Positions 36,521 to 45,722 of a stretch of DNA of 64,000 nucleotides are shown here, one piece after another. This DNA comes from an uncultured Bacteroidales bacterium. GTDB lineage: Bacteria > Bacteroidota > Bacteroidia > Bacteroidales > UBA932. Below the pieces are notes generated by a model. It was not told the origin of the DNA, ran no database searches, and saw only the letters and a program-made list of their open reading frames with translations. The position numbers and the translations under genes were made by a program. The stretch spans positions 62,001-126,000 of the forward strand of contig CALVDH010000001.1 in assembly GCA_944326235.1 (NCBI GenBank), read 5' to 3'. Positions within the stretch are counted from its first letter, which is position 1. Each line of letters starts with the position of its first letter.

Positions 36521-37966
36521 ATGAAACTTCGCGAAATCAAGGATAAATTGTTGAATGACAGGCTGTATCAAGGTGCAATCTACGGTGTCTTGGGCACCCT
36601 GGCCGTCGAATTCGTAATACTGTTGATAATCTTTGTGTTCCGGGCATTGCCCGATTCATGGGAGAGAGAGCTGCGGAAGGAGGAACGGCAGGAACTCCGG
36701 CAGGAGCGCCGTCAGGCCAGGGAACAGGATGCCGGGAAGTCGCGGAAAACAGCTGAGGTTCAGCTCCCGGCAGCGGCTCCGGCTCCGGCGGATTCGGTTC
36801 AGGAAATCTATGAGTACAATATCCCCATCTCCCGTTACCGCAAGGTGGAGGGCTCTATCCGCCGCGGTGAGTTCTTCTCGACTCTGATGACACGTCTGGG
36901 AGCATCCCAGAGCGATATCTACGCCCTGGATGCCAAGTCCAAGGGGGTCTTCGACATGCGTCAGATCAAGGTGGGCTACCACTACCATGCCTACTACGCT
37001 CCGGGTGAGCCGGATACCCTGGCATACGTGGTCTACGAGAAGGACAACACGTCATACGTGGTCTTCTCCCTGCGCGACTCCCTGTCGGTGCAGGTCTTTG
37101 AGAAGGATATCACCAGCGTGACCGACTATGTGGAGGTGGAGATAAAATACTCTCTGTGGCAGGATATCATCGATGCGGGCGCTCCGGCCCTGCTGGCCAT
37201 ATCCCTGGCGGATATATATGCCTGGAGCATAGACTTCTTCGGCCTACAGAAGGGTGACTCCTTCAAGGCCGTGTACGAGAAGACGGTATGCGACGGGGAG
37301 ATACTGGATGTGGAGCGGGTGCTCTATGCCGAGTTCCGGCACGGGGGCGACTCCTTCAAGGCTTACTGGTTCGACAACGGCACCGGCAACTACTACTGGA
37401 ACGAGAAGGGGGAGAGCATGCGCAAGGCCTTCCTCCGCGCCCCTCTGAGCTATACCCGCATCAGTTCCGGCTTCACCTACAGCCGCCGGCATCCCATCAC
37501 CCGCAAGGTCCGTCCCCATACCGGCATTGACTATGCGGCTCCTGTTGGGACCGAGGTCATGAGTATCGGTGACGGAGTGGTGGTCTACAAGGGCTATAAG
37601 AGGGCCGAGGGCAATATGGTGAAAATCAAGCACAATTCGGTGTACACCTCGGCCTATCTGCATCTTTCCCGCTACGGCAAGGGACTGAATGTCGGAGACC
37701 GTGTCCGTCAGGGCCAGGTTATCGGCTATGTGGGCAGCACCGGCTATTCCACCGGCCCGCATCTGGATTTCCGTATCTGGAAGAACGGTACTCCCATCAA
37801 CCCGCTCAAGATGGAATCACCCCCGGCAGAGCCTCTGGCTGAGGCCGACATGCCCGCCTTCAAGGAGTCCATGAGTGAGTCCGAGCGTGCCGCCGCCCGC
37901 TTCCTGGCCCGCGAGGCTGTCCGCGAGGCCGCATCCCGCCTGACGCAAAACGGTACCCTGCACTGA
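36521..37966 (+). CDS. M23-family peptidoglycan endopeptidase, membrane-anchored
   Basis: The 481-aa product has a TM anchor (~20-41), a charged Arg/Glu-rich and Ala/Pro-rich stretch (~45-95), an OapA/LysM-like middle domain (~100-300) and a LytM/M23 domain (~305-425). The zinc site begins HxxxD ('RPHTGIDY', His333 and Asp337) and His381 is in 'YLHLS'. The last motif reads HLDF (His414-Leu-Asp416) instead of HLHF, so one zinc-ligand His is Asp, a variant I recall from other Bacteroidota M23 proteins. The tail (~435-481) is acidic and Ala-rich. It is divergent from mraZ and shares the operator-like repeat, so it may be co-regulated with division genes. Confidence 0.9.
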   Translation: MKLREIKDKLLNDRLYQGAIYGVLGTLAVEFVILLIIFVFRALPDSWERELRKEERQELRQERRQAREQDAGKSRKTAEVQLPAAAPAPADSVQEIYEYNIPISRYRKVEGSIRRGEFFSTLMTRLGASQSDIYALDAKSKGVFDMRQIKVGYHYHAYYAPGEPDTLAYVVYEKDNTSYVVFSLRDSLSVQVFEKDITSVTDYVEVEIKYSLWQDIIDAGAPALLAISLADIYAWSIDFFGLQKGDSFKAVYEKTVCDGEILDVERVLYAEFRHGGDSFKAYWFDNGTGNYYWNEKGESMRKAFLRAPLSYTRISSGFTYSRRHPITRKVRPHTGIDYAAPVGTEVMSIGDGVVVYKGYKRAEGNMVKIKHNSVYTSAYLHLSRYGKGLNVGDRVRQGQVIGYVGSTGYSTGPHLDFRIWKNGTPINPLKMESPPAEPLAEADMPAFKESMSESERAAARFLAREAVREAASRLTQNGTLH

Positions 37967-38019
37967 GCGCTTTTCAAGACACATGTCCGGGAGGCCGTGG
38001 CAGGGATAAAAATTTTTGC

Positions 38020-38027
38020 TATATTTG
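38020..38027 (+). promoter_or_regulatory. -7 box (TATATTTG) for efp
   Basis: A perfect TAnnTTTG ends 20 bases before the efp ATG at 38048. Confidence 0.65.
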
Positions 38028-38047
38028 CGCACTATTTTTTCAGATTT

Positions 38048-38617
38048 ATGGCAACAACAGCAGATTTCAAGAACGGACTGTATTTCAACTATGAAGGAAA
38101 ACCAGTATCTATCATCTGGTTTCAGCATGTAAAACCCGGTAAAGGCCCCGCCTTCGTGAAGACCAAGCTCCGCAACCTGGAGAACGGCAAGATTCTCGAC
38201 AGGACCTTCACAGCCGGTGAGAAGATCGAGCCCATCAACGTGGAGCGCAGGCCCTACACCTATCTGTACAAGGACGATATGGGCTTCAACTTCATGCACA
38301 CAGAGACCTACGAGCAGGTCAGCATCCCCGAGGAGATGGTGGAGAACGCAGACCTGATGAAGGAGGGACAGTATGTGGAGATGATGTTCCTCGCCGACGA
38401 GGAGAAATGCCTCACATGCGAGCTTCCCACCTACGTGGAACTGGAAGTGACCTATACCGAGCCTGCCGTCAAGGGTGACACTGCATCGAGCAACGCCCTC
38501 AAGGCCGCTACTCTGGAGACCGGCGCCGAGATTATGGTTCCCCTGTTCATCAACCAGGGTGACAAGATCCGCGTCAACACAGTGGACCGCAGCTACGGCG
38601 AGCGCGTGAAAGAGTAA
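38048..38617 (+). CDS. efp: Translation elongation factor P
   Basis: The 189-aa product has the three beta-barrel EF-P domains. The exposed loop is 'VKPGKGPAF' with Lys32 at the modified position. The C-terminal 'GDTASSNALKAATLETGAEIMVPLFI' type segment and 'IRVNTVDRSYGERV' end match the family. It relieves ribosome stalling at polyproline. The start at 38048 is canonical; the in-frame ATG at 37997 lies before the promoter. Confidence 0.96.
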   Translation: MATTADFKNGLYFNYEGKPVSIIWFQHVKPGKGPAFVKTKLRNLENGKILDRTFTAGEKIEPINVERRPYTYLYKDDMGFNFMHTETYEQVSIPEEMVENADLMKEGQYVEMMFLADEEKCLTCELPTYVELEVTYTEPAVKGDTASSNALKAATLETGAEIMVPLFINQGDKIRVNTVDRSYGERVKE

Positions 38618-38668
38618 ACAGTAAGTGACAGCGTACTGAAACTAACCTAGGAAAAGACTGTCGAATTC

Positions 38669-38704
38669 GGGTCTCCGGCGCGATGTCGGTCAGACCCTTT
38701 TTTT
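38669..38704 (+). terminator. Terminator of efp
   Basis: The stem GGGTCTCCG / CGG-TC-AGACCC is followed by an eight-base T run with one G after it. It overlaps the last codons of the convergent methyltransferase gene, which therefore encode the T-run as Lys residues. Confidence 0.7.
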
Positions 38705-39304
38705 GTGGATTACGGCGAGACCGTCGCGGACCGGGATGACGGCCGTCTCCACCCTGAGGTCCGCCGATACAGTATGGTTGAAATCCAGGATGGCGCTCGT
38801 CTGACGGTCCGCAGGAGGGGCGTCCAGAGCCGTTTTACCGCTCCACAGCACGTTGTCGGCCAGGATATAGCCGCCGGGCCGCACCTTGTCGAAGACCATG
38901 TCATAGAACTTGTGGTACAGCCTCTTGTCCGCATCGATGTACACTATGTCGTAGGGTCCCGGAAGAGTGGGAATGATGTTCAGCGCGTCCCCGGAATGAC
39001 AGCGTATGCTGCCGTCTGAAAGCATTCCGGCCATCCCGAACGCACGGGTGAAGATATCGGTCATCTCGTCGTCCTTCTCTATGGTGTCCACAATGCCGTT
39101 CTCCTGCAGTCCGCGGGCAAGACAAAGAGTCGCATAACCGGTAAAAGTGCCGATCTCGAGTATGGCTCGCGGTCTGACCATCAGCGAAAATGCCTGGAGA
39201 AACTCCCCCTGCACACCGTCCGAGAGCATCCTGTAGGACTTGGTTCTCAGATGAGTCTCCCTCTCGATGAAGGCCAGGGCGTCTTTGAGTCTGCTTATAT
39301 CCAT
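38690..39304 (-). CDS. Class I SAM-dependent O-methyltransferase
   Basis: The 204-aa product has the SAM-binding 'ILEIGTFTGYATLCLA' (~47-62), 'YDIVYIDADKRLYHKFYD' with the metal-binding Asp, and 'GGYILADNVLWSGK'. These are hallmarks of the caffeoyl-CoA O-methyltransferase/TrmR family, whose bacterial members act on small catechols or on tRNA wobble uridine. Which substrate applies here cannot be decided from sequence. It is last in the operon with the secreted protein and the M16 peptidase. Confidence 0.9.
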   Translation of the reverse strand: MDISRLKDALAFIERETHLRTKSYRMLSDGVQGEFLQAFSLMVRPRAILEIGTFTGYATLCLARGLQENGIVDTIEKDDEMTDIFTRAFGMAGMLSDGSIRCHSGDALNIIPTLPGPYDIVYIDADKRLYHKFYDMVFDKVRPGGYILADNVLWSGKTALDAPPADRQTSAILDFNHTVSADLRVETAVIPVRDGLAVIHKKRV

Positions 39305-39310
39305 GACAGA

Positions 39311-40537
39311 TTATGCGTAGATGAGTCTGGACATGGCCGCAGGGTCGAATACTTCGGCAGCCACTCTCCGCAGGTCCTCCGCGGTCACGGCCTCCACGAG
39401 TGCCGCCGATTCGCTGTTGCTTATCACCCGGCCGTAGGTCATAAGGCTCTTGCCCATGGACAGCACCTGGGCTTCCCCGTTGTCGGAGGCGATGGCCATC
39501 TGCCCCAGCAGCTGCTTTTTAGCCCAGCTGAGGGCACGGGTCGAGAGCAGATCCTCCCTCAGAGAGGTCAGCACGCGGTCAGTCAGGGCGAGGCAGCGGT
39601 CGAGGTTGGAACGGTCGCAGCCGAAATAGATGGTGGCGATGCCGGCGTCAGAGTAGACACCGTAGGATGCGTCCACACTGTATACCAGGCCGTAGCGCTC
39701 GCGGAGCAGCAGGTTGAGCCTGGAGTTGGCCACCGGACCTCCCAGGATGTTGATCAGCAGGCTCAGGGGTATGCGGCGGCTGTCGTAGGCAGAGTAGGCC
39801 CTGGCGCCGATGATACAGTGCGTCTGATGATTGCGCCGGTTGACGGTGCGCTCGAAGGGAGGATTGACCCTGAGTACTTCCGGCACCTCGGCAGGGACTT
39901 CCTGAGAGCTGCCGGCCTGAGCCAGTACGGCATCCTCCTGCCACGAGTATTTCCCCAATGCCCTCTCCACCATCTCCCGCACCCTGCCTTCCTCCATGTC
40001 CGCCACTGCCGTGAAATACATATTTTCTTCCCGGAACATTTTCCGGTAATAATCCGAGACCACCTCCCGGTCCGCCTTGCGCAGATATTTCGCCTTGCCC
40101 AGGACAGGCATGGACAGAGGAGTCCCCTCGAAGATTATCTCCTCGAAGTCGTCGTAAATCTGCTCGGCGGGAGAGTCCCTGTAGGTATTGATCTCCTCCA
40201 GCACCACGCTCCGTTCCTTGTCTATTTCCTTCTCCGGGAATATGCATCTGAAGGCTATGTCCATCAGCAGGTCCACTGCGCGGCGCAGATCCTCCTTGAG
40301 GACAGTGGCGTGGATGACCGTCTCCTCCTTGGTGGTGTATGCGTTGAGTTCCCCTCCGAGTTTCTCGATGTAGGAATTGACAGTGCCGGCGCTGCGGGTC
40401 TCAGTGCCCTTGAACAGCAGGTGCTCGGTAAAATGGGCAAGTCCTCCCCTCCCGGCATCCTCATATCTGGTGCCGGTCCTGACGTGCAGGGCGCAGTAGG
40501 CTACAGGGGAGAGGCTGCGCTTGAAGGCAAATCTCAT
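39311..40537 (-). CDS. M16-family zinc peptidase
   Basis: The 408-aa product has the inverted zinc motif HxxEH (His35, Glu38, His39 in 'LAHFTEHLLFKGT'), the conserved downstream 'YTTKEETVIHATVL' segment and Glu near 'VVLEEI'. The N-terminal active half is followed by the R/Y-containing inactive half ('RYGLVYSVDASYG'). There is no signal peptide, so it is probably cytoplasmic, like the processing-peptidase-type YmxG group. Its ATG overlaps the stop of the upstream secreted protein gene by 4 bp. Confidence 0.93.
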   Translation of the reverse strand: MRFAFKRSLSPVAYCALHVRTGTRYEDAGRGGLAHFTEHLLFKGTETRSAGTVNSYIEKLGGELNAYTTKEETVIHATVLKEDLRRAVDLLMDIAFRCIFPEKEIDKERSVVLEEINTYRDSPAEQIYDDFEEIIFEGTPLSMPVLGKAKYLRKADREVVSDYYRKMFREENMYFTAVADMEEGRVREMVERALGKYSWQEDAVLAQAGSSQEVPAEVPEVLRVNPPFERTVNRRNHQTHCIIGARAYSAYDSRRIPLSLLINILGGPVANSRLNLLLRERYGLVYSVDASYGVYSDAGIATIYFGCDRSNLDRCLALTDRVLTSLREDLLSTRALSWAKKQLLGQMAIASDNGEAQVLSMGKSLMTYGRVISNSESAALVEAVTAEDLRRVAAEVFDPAAMSRLIYA

Positions 40538-41466
40538 TTTTCCTCTTTGACGGCCAGTACCGTTTTAAACTCCGGAGTGATGAGTTTCGATATGCGCTTG
40601 AGGTCGGATTTCAGGAATCCGGGGCCCTTCTTCTCCGAGAGCCTGTGACGCTTCCAGTAGAGAAGCTCGTATGTGTCGGCGCTGATGATCATCTTGTAGC
40701 AGTATGCCTTGCCGTAAATCTCTGAAGGAGCGACCACCAGAGACACCAGGGTGCGGGGAGTACCGTCCTTGAGAGCCTGGTCGATGACATCCTGCTCCAC
40801 TTCCTCGGCGCGGCCTCTGAACATGCGCTCGAACTCCTGCATGGCCGGACGGTATACGAGATCACCCTTGCGGAAGAGCACTTTGGTGTCACGGTTTTTC
40901 TCGAAGATGCCTGTCTGTATAAAACCGCTCCTGGAAGGATATATGCGGCCGTCTACTATCTTCTGCAGATAGTTCTGGATGATGTTCATGTAGGCGGGGA
41001 GGTAGGAGTAAATGCGGTCGCTGCCGCTGTTGTCCGCAGGGAAGAGCGGAAGGGATATCAGTTCCGGCATCGCCGAAATGTTGTCGGCGGCCTTCTCATT
41101 TCCCTTGAGGTAGCATACGAACTCCATGACGGGGTCATTCTCACTGCGGTGCATCTTGTCCAGACGCATCAGGAAATAGTAGTTGGTATCTGTCTTGATG
41201 CGGTCAAACTCCTCGTAGTCGCAGAACTCGAAGGGAGAGATGTTCCAGCTCTCTTCCACCGCATTCTTGAATATCAGGTCGGTCATGGAGTTGTCACCGG
41301 CGATGACTACCTTGGTCATACGGGCCGGAAGGTCACGGTAATATTCTCTGCCTGATTCGACTTTCTGCTCCTCAAACTGTTTGATTTCCATGTCGGGACG
41401 GCCTTCCTGAGCCGCCAGATTCAGGGCCGCCAGCAGGGGCAGCAGGATGGCAAATACTCTTTTCAT
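40534..41466 (-). CDS. Conserved secreted protein of unknown function
   Basis: The 310-aa product has a signal peptide (~1-20, ending NLAAQ). The mature part is mixed alpha/beta, with 'VVIAGDNSMTDLIFKNAV' and a 'CDYEEFDRIKTDTNYYFLM' block. I recognise the overall pattern from Bacteroidales but no named domain. It leads an operon with an M16 peptidase and an O-methyltransferase and has a good -7 box 23 bases upstream. No catalytic motif is visible. Confidence 0.8.
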   Translation of the reverse strand: MKRVFAILLPLLAALNLAAQEGRPDMEIKQFEEQKVESGREYYRDLPARMTKVVIAGDNSMTDLIFKNAVEESWNISPFEFCDYEEFDRIKTDTNYYFLMRLDKMHRSENDPVMEFVCYLKGNEKAADNISAMPELISLPLFPADNSGSDRIYSYLPAYMNIIQNYLQKIVDGRIYPSRSGFIQTGIFEKNRDTKVLFRKGDLVYRPAMQEFERMFRGRAEEVEQDVIDQALKDGTPRTLVSLVVAPSEIYGKAYCYKMIISADTYELLYWKRHRLSEKKGPGFLKSDLKRISKLITPEFKTVLAVKEEK

Positions 41467-41489
41467 TTTCAGTCTTCTTTAAATTTCTG

Positions 41490-41497
41490 CAAAAGTA
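41490..41497 (-). promoter_or_regulatory. -7 box (TACTTTTG) for the secreted protein-M16 operon
   Basis: A perfect TAnnTTTG on the minus strand ends 23 bases before the ATG at 41466. Confidence 0.65.
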
Positions 41498-41510
41498 GAT
41501 AAAATATGTG

Positions 41511-41518
41511 TATTTTTG
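41511..41518 (+). promoter_or_regulatory. -7 box (TATTTTTG) for cmk-ispH
   Basis: A perfect TAnnTTTG lies four bases before the cmk ATG at 41523, which predicts a leaderless transcript. Confidence 0.6.
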
Positions 41519-41522
41519 TACT

Positions 41523-42236
41523 ATGACTTCACCTGTAATCATAGCCATCGACGGTTACTCTTCCACCGGAAAGAGCACATTCGCCAAAGCTATAGCGAAA
41601 GAGCTGGGCTACATCTACATAGATACCGGAGCCATGTACCGGGCCGTAACTCTTCTGGCTCTCAGAAAGGGCTGTGTATCCAAAAATAATACCATAGATG
41701 AGGCGGCGCTCCGTACAGTTCTGTCCGGAGTCCCCCGTCCCGTAGAGATAACCTTCAGGACATCAGGGCCCGGAGGTGCGAGCGAGACCTGGCTGGACGG
41801 GGAGAATGTCGAGAGGGACATCCGCACCATAGAGATTTCCAGGGTGGTGAGCCATATCGCGGCCGTGCCGATGGTAAGGGAGTTCGTGGACAGGAGCCTG
41901 CATGAGATAGGCTCCGGCAAGGGCGTCGTGATGGACGGACGGGATATCGGAACGGCTGTTTTCCCCGATGCGGAGATCAAGATCTTCATGACGGCCAGGC
42001 CGGAAGTGAGGGCCCGGAGGCGGTACGAGGAGATGCGCTCCAAGGGTCAGGATACTCCCTATGAGGAAGTTCTTGGCAATATCCGGGAGCGGGACTATAT
42101 CGACGAACACCGGAAGACGGCCCCTCTGTCCCGTGCCGCGGATGCGGAACTGCTGGACAACAGCGACATGACCGTCGAGGAGCAGATACAGTGGTTCAAG
42201 GACCTGTTAAAGCGGAGACATCTATGCGGATTCTGA
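41523..42236 (+). CDS. cmk: Cytidylate kinase
   Basis: The 237-aa product has the P-loop 'GYSSTGKST' near residue 10, 'YIDTGAMYRAVTL', 'VVMDGRDIGTAVFPDAEIKIF' in pieces, 'RARRRYEEM' and the C-terminal 'DNSDMTVEEQI'. It phosphorylates CMP and dCMP. The start at 41523 is canonical; the in-frame ATG at 41508 lies in the promoter. Its 3' end overlaps ispH by 13 bp. Confidence 0.96.
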   Translation: MTSPVIIAIDGYSSTGKSTFAKAIAKELGYIYIDTGAMYRAVTLLALRKGCVSKNNTIDEAALRTVLSGVPRPVEITFRTSGPGGASETWLDGENVERDIRTIEISRVVSHIAAVPMVREFVDRSLHEIGSGKGVVMDGRDIGTAVFPDAEIKIFMTARPEVRARRRYEEMRSKGQDTPYEEVLGNIRERDYIDEHRKTAPLSRAADAELLDNSDMTVEEQIQWFKDLLKRRHLCGF

Positions 42237-43105
42237 TAGACAAGGGTTCCGGCTGCTGCAACGGAGTCGGCCGGGCTATTTCCACCGCCGAACAGTACCT
42301 GAGCGGTCATGACCGGCTTTATTCCCTGGGGGCAATAGTCCACAATGACGCGGAAATCCAGCGCCTCGCCGGCCTGGGCCTGCACACCGTGGGATACTCC
42401 GACCTGTCCTCCCTGGGCGGGTCGACAGTGCTCATCCGGGCCCACGGAGAGCCGCCGTCCACCTATGCCCTGGCCCGTGAAGCCGGGGTGTCACTCATAG
42501 ACTGCACCTGCCCGGTGGTGCTGGCCCTGCAGAAAAAGATTGCTGCAAAATATACGGAACTCTCCTCCCGCGGCGGCCAGGTGCTGATCTTCGGAAAACG
42601 CGGCCATGCCGAGGTCAACGGCCTGGTCGGACAGACTGACGGCAATGCCGTGGTGGTGGAGAATATGGACGACCTCGAGTCCCGGCTCCGTTCCGGTGCC
42701 GTAGACCCGTCCCGTCCTCTCGCACTCTTCTCCCAGACGACCAAGGACCCCGAGGAGTTCGCCGCTCTTGCCGCACGACTGCGCGAAGCCGCTTCAGCCG
42801 CCGGTAACGCGGACGTCGAGGTGCTGGACACCATCTGCCGCCATGTCTCCTCGCGCCACAAGGCCCTCCGCGATTTTGCGGCCTCATGCTCGGTCATCAT
42901 CTTCGTCTGCGGACGTGAGAGCTCCAACGGCAAGGTCCTCTTCGAACTATGCCGGTCAGTCAATCCCCGCTCCTACAAAATAGAGGGAGCCGACGAGATT
43001 CCGGCCGGCATCTTCCGTCCGGACGATACCGTAGGCATCTGCGGCGCCACCTCCACCACCCGATGGCAGCTGGAGAAGGTCGCAGCCGCTCTGTCAGCCC
43101 TTTAG
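42224..43105 (+). CDS. ispH: 4-hydroxy-3-methylbut-2-enyl diphosphate reductase
   Basis: The 293-aa iron-sulfur enzyme catalyses the last step of the MEP isoprenoid pathway. The cluster ligands fall at Cys12 ('GCCNGVGRAI'), Cys96 ('CTCPVV') and Cys205 ('DTICRHVSSR'), and the substrate-site residues are in 'GAIVHND', 'RAHGE' and 'KRGHAEV'. There is an extra Cys next to Cys12 (CC) where many homologues have FCxGV. The start at 42224 lies inside the cmk end, so the two are coupled. Confidence 0.96.
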   Translation: MRILIDKGSGCCNGVGRAISTAEQYLSGHDRLYSLGAIVHNDAEIQRLAGLGLHTVGYSDLSSLGGSTVLIRAHGEPPSTYALAREAGVSLIDCTCPVVLALQKKIAAKYTELSSRGGQVLIFGKRGHAEVNGLVGQTDGNAVVVENMDDLESRLRSGAVDPSRPLALFSQTTKDPEEFAALAARLREAASAAGNADVEVLDTICRHVSSRHKALRDFAASCSVIIFVCGRESSNGKVLFELCRSVNPRSYKIEGADEIPAGIFRPDDTVGICGATSTTRWQLEKVAAALSAL

Positions 43106-43115
43106 AAATGGTTTC

Positions 43116-43862
43116 TTAGTCGCGGGGTCTGAGCACCGCTTTCCGCAGCTCAAAATTCTGTCCGAGGTATTTCTTGCGGACTTCGGGGTTGTTGGCGAGT
43201 TCCTCGGCGGTACCGCTCTCGAGGATGCTGCCCTCGTAGAGGAGGTAGGCCCGGTCGGTGATGGCCAGGGTCTCGTGTACGTTGTGGTCGGTGATGATGA
43301 TGCCGATATTCTTGGTCTTGAGCTTGGCGATGATGTGCTGGATATCCTCGACCGCTATCGGGTCTACACCCGCGAAAGGTTCGTCCAGGAGGATGAACTT
43401 GGGGTCGATGGCCAGGGCCCGGGCTATCTCGCAGCGGCGGCGCTCGCCTCCGGAGAGCTGGATACCGTAGCTCTTGCGTACCTTGGCGAGACCGAACTCG
43501 TCGATCAGGGACTCCAGGCGGTCGCGTCTCTCTTTCTTGGTGAACTTGGAGAATTCCATGACGGACATGATGTTGTTCTCGACAGACATCTTGCGGAAGA
43601 CTGAGGCCTCCTGGGCCAGGTAGCCGAGGCCCTTCTGGGCGCGGCGGTACATCGGAAGGTCGGTGATCTCCTCGTCGTCCAGGAAGATGTGTCCGTCGTT
43701 GGGCTTGATAAGGCCTGTGATCATGTAGAAGCTCGTGGTCTTGCCGGCTCCGTTGGGGCCGAGCAGACCCACTATCTCGCCCTGCTCGACGTTGATGGAT
43801 ACGCCTTTTACGACTGTGCGGGCTCCGTATTTCTTTACCAGGTTCTCGCAGTAGAGTTTCAT
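43116..43862 (-). CDS. lptB: LPS export ABC transporter ATPase LptB
   Basis: The 248-aa ABC ATPase has Walker A 'GPNGAGKT' (35-42), signature 'LSGGERRR', Walker B '[13 protein letters not shown]', and the LptB-specific '[18 protein letters not shown]' Q-loop. It powers extraction of lipopolysaccharide from the inner membrane with LptFG. It follows dnaX by 16 bp and converges on ispH. The partner genes are not in the window. Confidence 0.95.
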   Translation of the reverse strand: MKLYCENLVKKYGARTVVKGVSINVEQGEIVGLLGPNGAGKTTSFYMITGLIKPNDGHIFLDDEEITDLPMYRRAQKGLGYLAQEASVFRKMSVENNIMSVMEFSKFTKKERRDRLESLIDEFGLAKVRKSYGIQLSGGERRRCEIARALAIDPKFILLDEPFAGVDPIAVEDIQHIIAKLKTKNIGIIITDHNVHETLAITDRAYLLYEGSILESGTAEELANNPEVRKKYLGQNFELRKAVLRPRD

Positions 43863-43878
43863 CGTCGGTGTGATTGTG

Positions 43879-45636
43879 TTATTTTACATCCAGTTCCAGG
43901 TCCTTGACCAGTTCGTTCAGCTCCGGCTGCTTGGCTACCAGGAACTTGGCCTTGTCCGTCGGCATATAGGGCGTGGAATCCTTATGCTGTCCGGCGGGGG
44001 ATTCGTAGATCTGGACGTTTATTTTTACTTTGTTGTTTCTAAGTTCCTTGCGCAGGGCCGCCTCCATCCTGGAGAGGGCTTTCTCCCGTATCCATTCCTG
44101 CTGGGCGCTGTTGCTCACGAAGAATGTCAGTACGGCGGTCTCAATATCTATGCCGGGACTGCGGTGGAGCATGGCGGTGGCCAGGGAACTGCGGCCCGAT
44201 GATTTCTCCCGGTCTGCCAGGGTCTGCCAGGCGTTCATCATGGACTCGAAGGTCAGGGGCTCGTCGGTCAGGGCGGCCGCATCTGTGGCTGTTCCTGTAG
44301 TGCTCTGCTGCTCTGCCTGGGAAATCAGGTTCTTGAGGGACAATCCCGGGAGCTTCGCGGCGGGCTGGGGCCGGGCCGGCTGCTTCGGGGCTTCGGCGGG
44401 TGCCGGCTCAGGAGCCGGTGCGGGGGCTGTGGGGGCTGCTGCCGGCATTGCGGGCGCTGCGGGCTCCTGTTTCGGAGGCTGCTCCGCCGGTGCGGTCTGT
44501 TGTGCGGCGGTCTGCGGTGCTGCCGGCTGAGGCTGCAGGGCCGCGGCCGCCTTCTCCGCCAGCCGCATCAGGGCGAACTCGATGAGCAGCCGCTGGTTGC
44601 CGCTCTGACGGTAGGACGCCTCGCATGACATTGTAATATTGAGCGAGGAGAAGATGAACTGGACGGAGCACCTTGCCGCCTGTTCCCGGTACCGCTCGAT
44701 GAGCGAGGGAGGCAGCGACAGCAGGGCCGAGCCGTGGGAGTTCTTGCATACCAGCAGGTCCCGGAGGTGGGAGCTCAGGCCCGATACGAAGTAGAGGGCA
44801 TTGAACCCCTTGGAGAGGATCTCGTCCAGGAGCAGGAGGGAGGATGTGTAATCCCCCGAGAGCGAATTGTCTATAATTTTGAAATAATACTCGTAGTCCA
44901 GGACGTTGAGGTCGCGGATGACGTCCTCGTAACGGACTTCCTTCCCGCAGAAGGCCACTATCTGGTCAAATATCGTGAGGGCGTCCCTCATGGCCCCGTC
45001 GGCCTTGACGGCGATGACGTGCAGGCTCTCGCTGTCTATGGTGATGCCCTCCTTGGAGGCGATGTCCGTGAGGTTGCGCACGATGTCGGGGACGCTGATG
45101 CGGTTGAAGTCGAAGGTCTGGCAGCGGGAGAGGATGGTCGGCAGTATCTTGTGCTTCTCGGTGGTGGCCAGGATGAAGATGGCGTGGGCGGGCGGTTCCT
45201 CGAGGGTCTTGAGGAAGGCGTTGAAAGCCGCGGACGAGAGCATGTGCACCTCGTCGATGATGTAGACGCTGTACTTGCCGACCTGGGGCGGGATGCGGAC
45301 CATGTCGGTGAGGTTGCGGATGTCGTCCACGGAGTTGTTGGAGGCCGCGTCGAGCTCATGGATGCAGTAGGAACGGCCCTCGGCGAAGGACAGGCAGGAC
45401 TCGCACTTGCCGCAGGGCTCCATGTCGGGGCCCGGGTTGAGGCAGTTGATGGACTTGGCGAAGATCCTGGCAGTGGTGGTCTTGCCCACTCCGCGCGGTC
45501 CGCAGAAAAGGTAGGCGTGGGCCAGCTGCCCCCTGATGATGGAGTTCTTCAGGGTCCTGGCGATGTTCTCCTGGCCGATGAGCGACTCGAAAGTGTCGGG
45601 CCGATATTTCCTGGCTGATACTATAAACTGTTCCAT
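43879..45636 (-). CDS. dnaX: DNA polymerase III subunits gamma and tau
   Basis: The 585-aa clamp-loader ATPase has Walker A 'GPRGVGKT' (46-53), a zinc module (Cys65, 75, 78, 81), '[24 protein letters not shown]' in pieces and the SRC motif 'LSRCQTFDF'. After domain III there is an Ala/Pro/Gln-rich linker (~385-455) and a tau-type C-terminal domain. I looked at the coding sequence for an AAAAAAG slippery site but found none that is convincing. The ATG at 45636 is canonical. Confidence 0.95.
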   Translation of the reverse strand: MEQFIVSARKYRPDTFESLIGQENIARTLKNSIIRGQLAHAYLFCGPRGVGKTTTARIFAKSINCLNPGPDMEPCGKCESCLSFAEGRSYCIHELDAASNNSVDDIRNLTDMVRIPPQVGKYSVYIIDEVHMLSSAAFNAFLKTLEEPPAHAIFILATTEKHKILPTILSRCQTFDFNRISVPDIVRNLTDIASKEGITIDSESLHVIAVKADGAMRDALTIFDQIVAFCGKEVRYEDVIRDLNVLDYEYYFKIIDNSLSGDYTSSLLLLDEILSKGFNALYFVSGLSSHLRDLLVCKNSHGSALLSLPPSLIERYREQAARCSVQFIFSSLNITMSCEASYRQSGNQRLLIEFALMRLAEKAAAALQPQPAAPQTAAQQTAPAEQPPKQEPAAPAMPAAAPTAPAPAPEPAPAEAPKQPARPQPAAKLPGLSLKNLISQAEQQSTTGTATDAAALTDEPLTFESMMNAWQTLADREKSSGRSSLATAMLHRSPGIDIETAVLTFFVSNSAQQEWIREKALSRMEAALRKELRNNKVKINVQIYESPAGQHKDSTPYMPTDKAKFLVAKQPELNELVKDLELDVK

Positions 45637-45651
45637 AACTCGAATAACTGC

Positions 45652-45659
45652 CAAAGATA
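45652..45659 (-). promoter_or_regulatory. -7 box (TATCTTTG) for dnaX-lptB
   Basis: A perfect TAnnTTTG on the minus strand ends 15 bases before the dnaX ATG. Confidence 0.65.
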
Positions 45660-45691
45660 CGGAAACTGCCGGAATTCCGGCATTAAAGTTG

Positions 45692-45699
45692 TATATTTG
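45692..45699 (+). promoter_or_regulatory. -7 box (TATATTTG) for the NtrC-like regulator
   Basis: A perfect TAnnTTTG ends 23 bases before the ATG at 45723. It is divergent from the dnaX promoter. Confidence 0.65.
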
Positions 45700-45722
45700 T
45701 CTCCTTGAAAATCTGAAATGCA

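Noticed and set aside
43879..45636. Programmed frameshift in dnaX producing gamma
   Set aside because: No convincing A-run slippery site followed by a stop in the -1 frame was seen.
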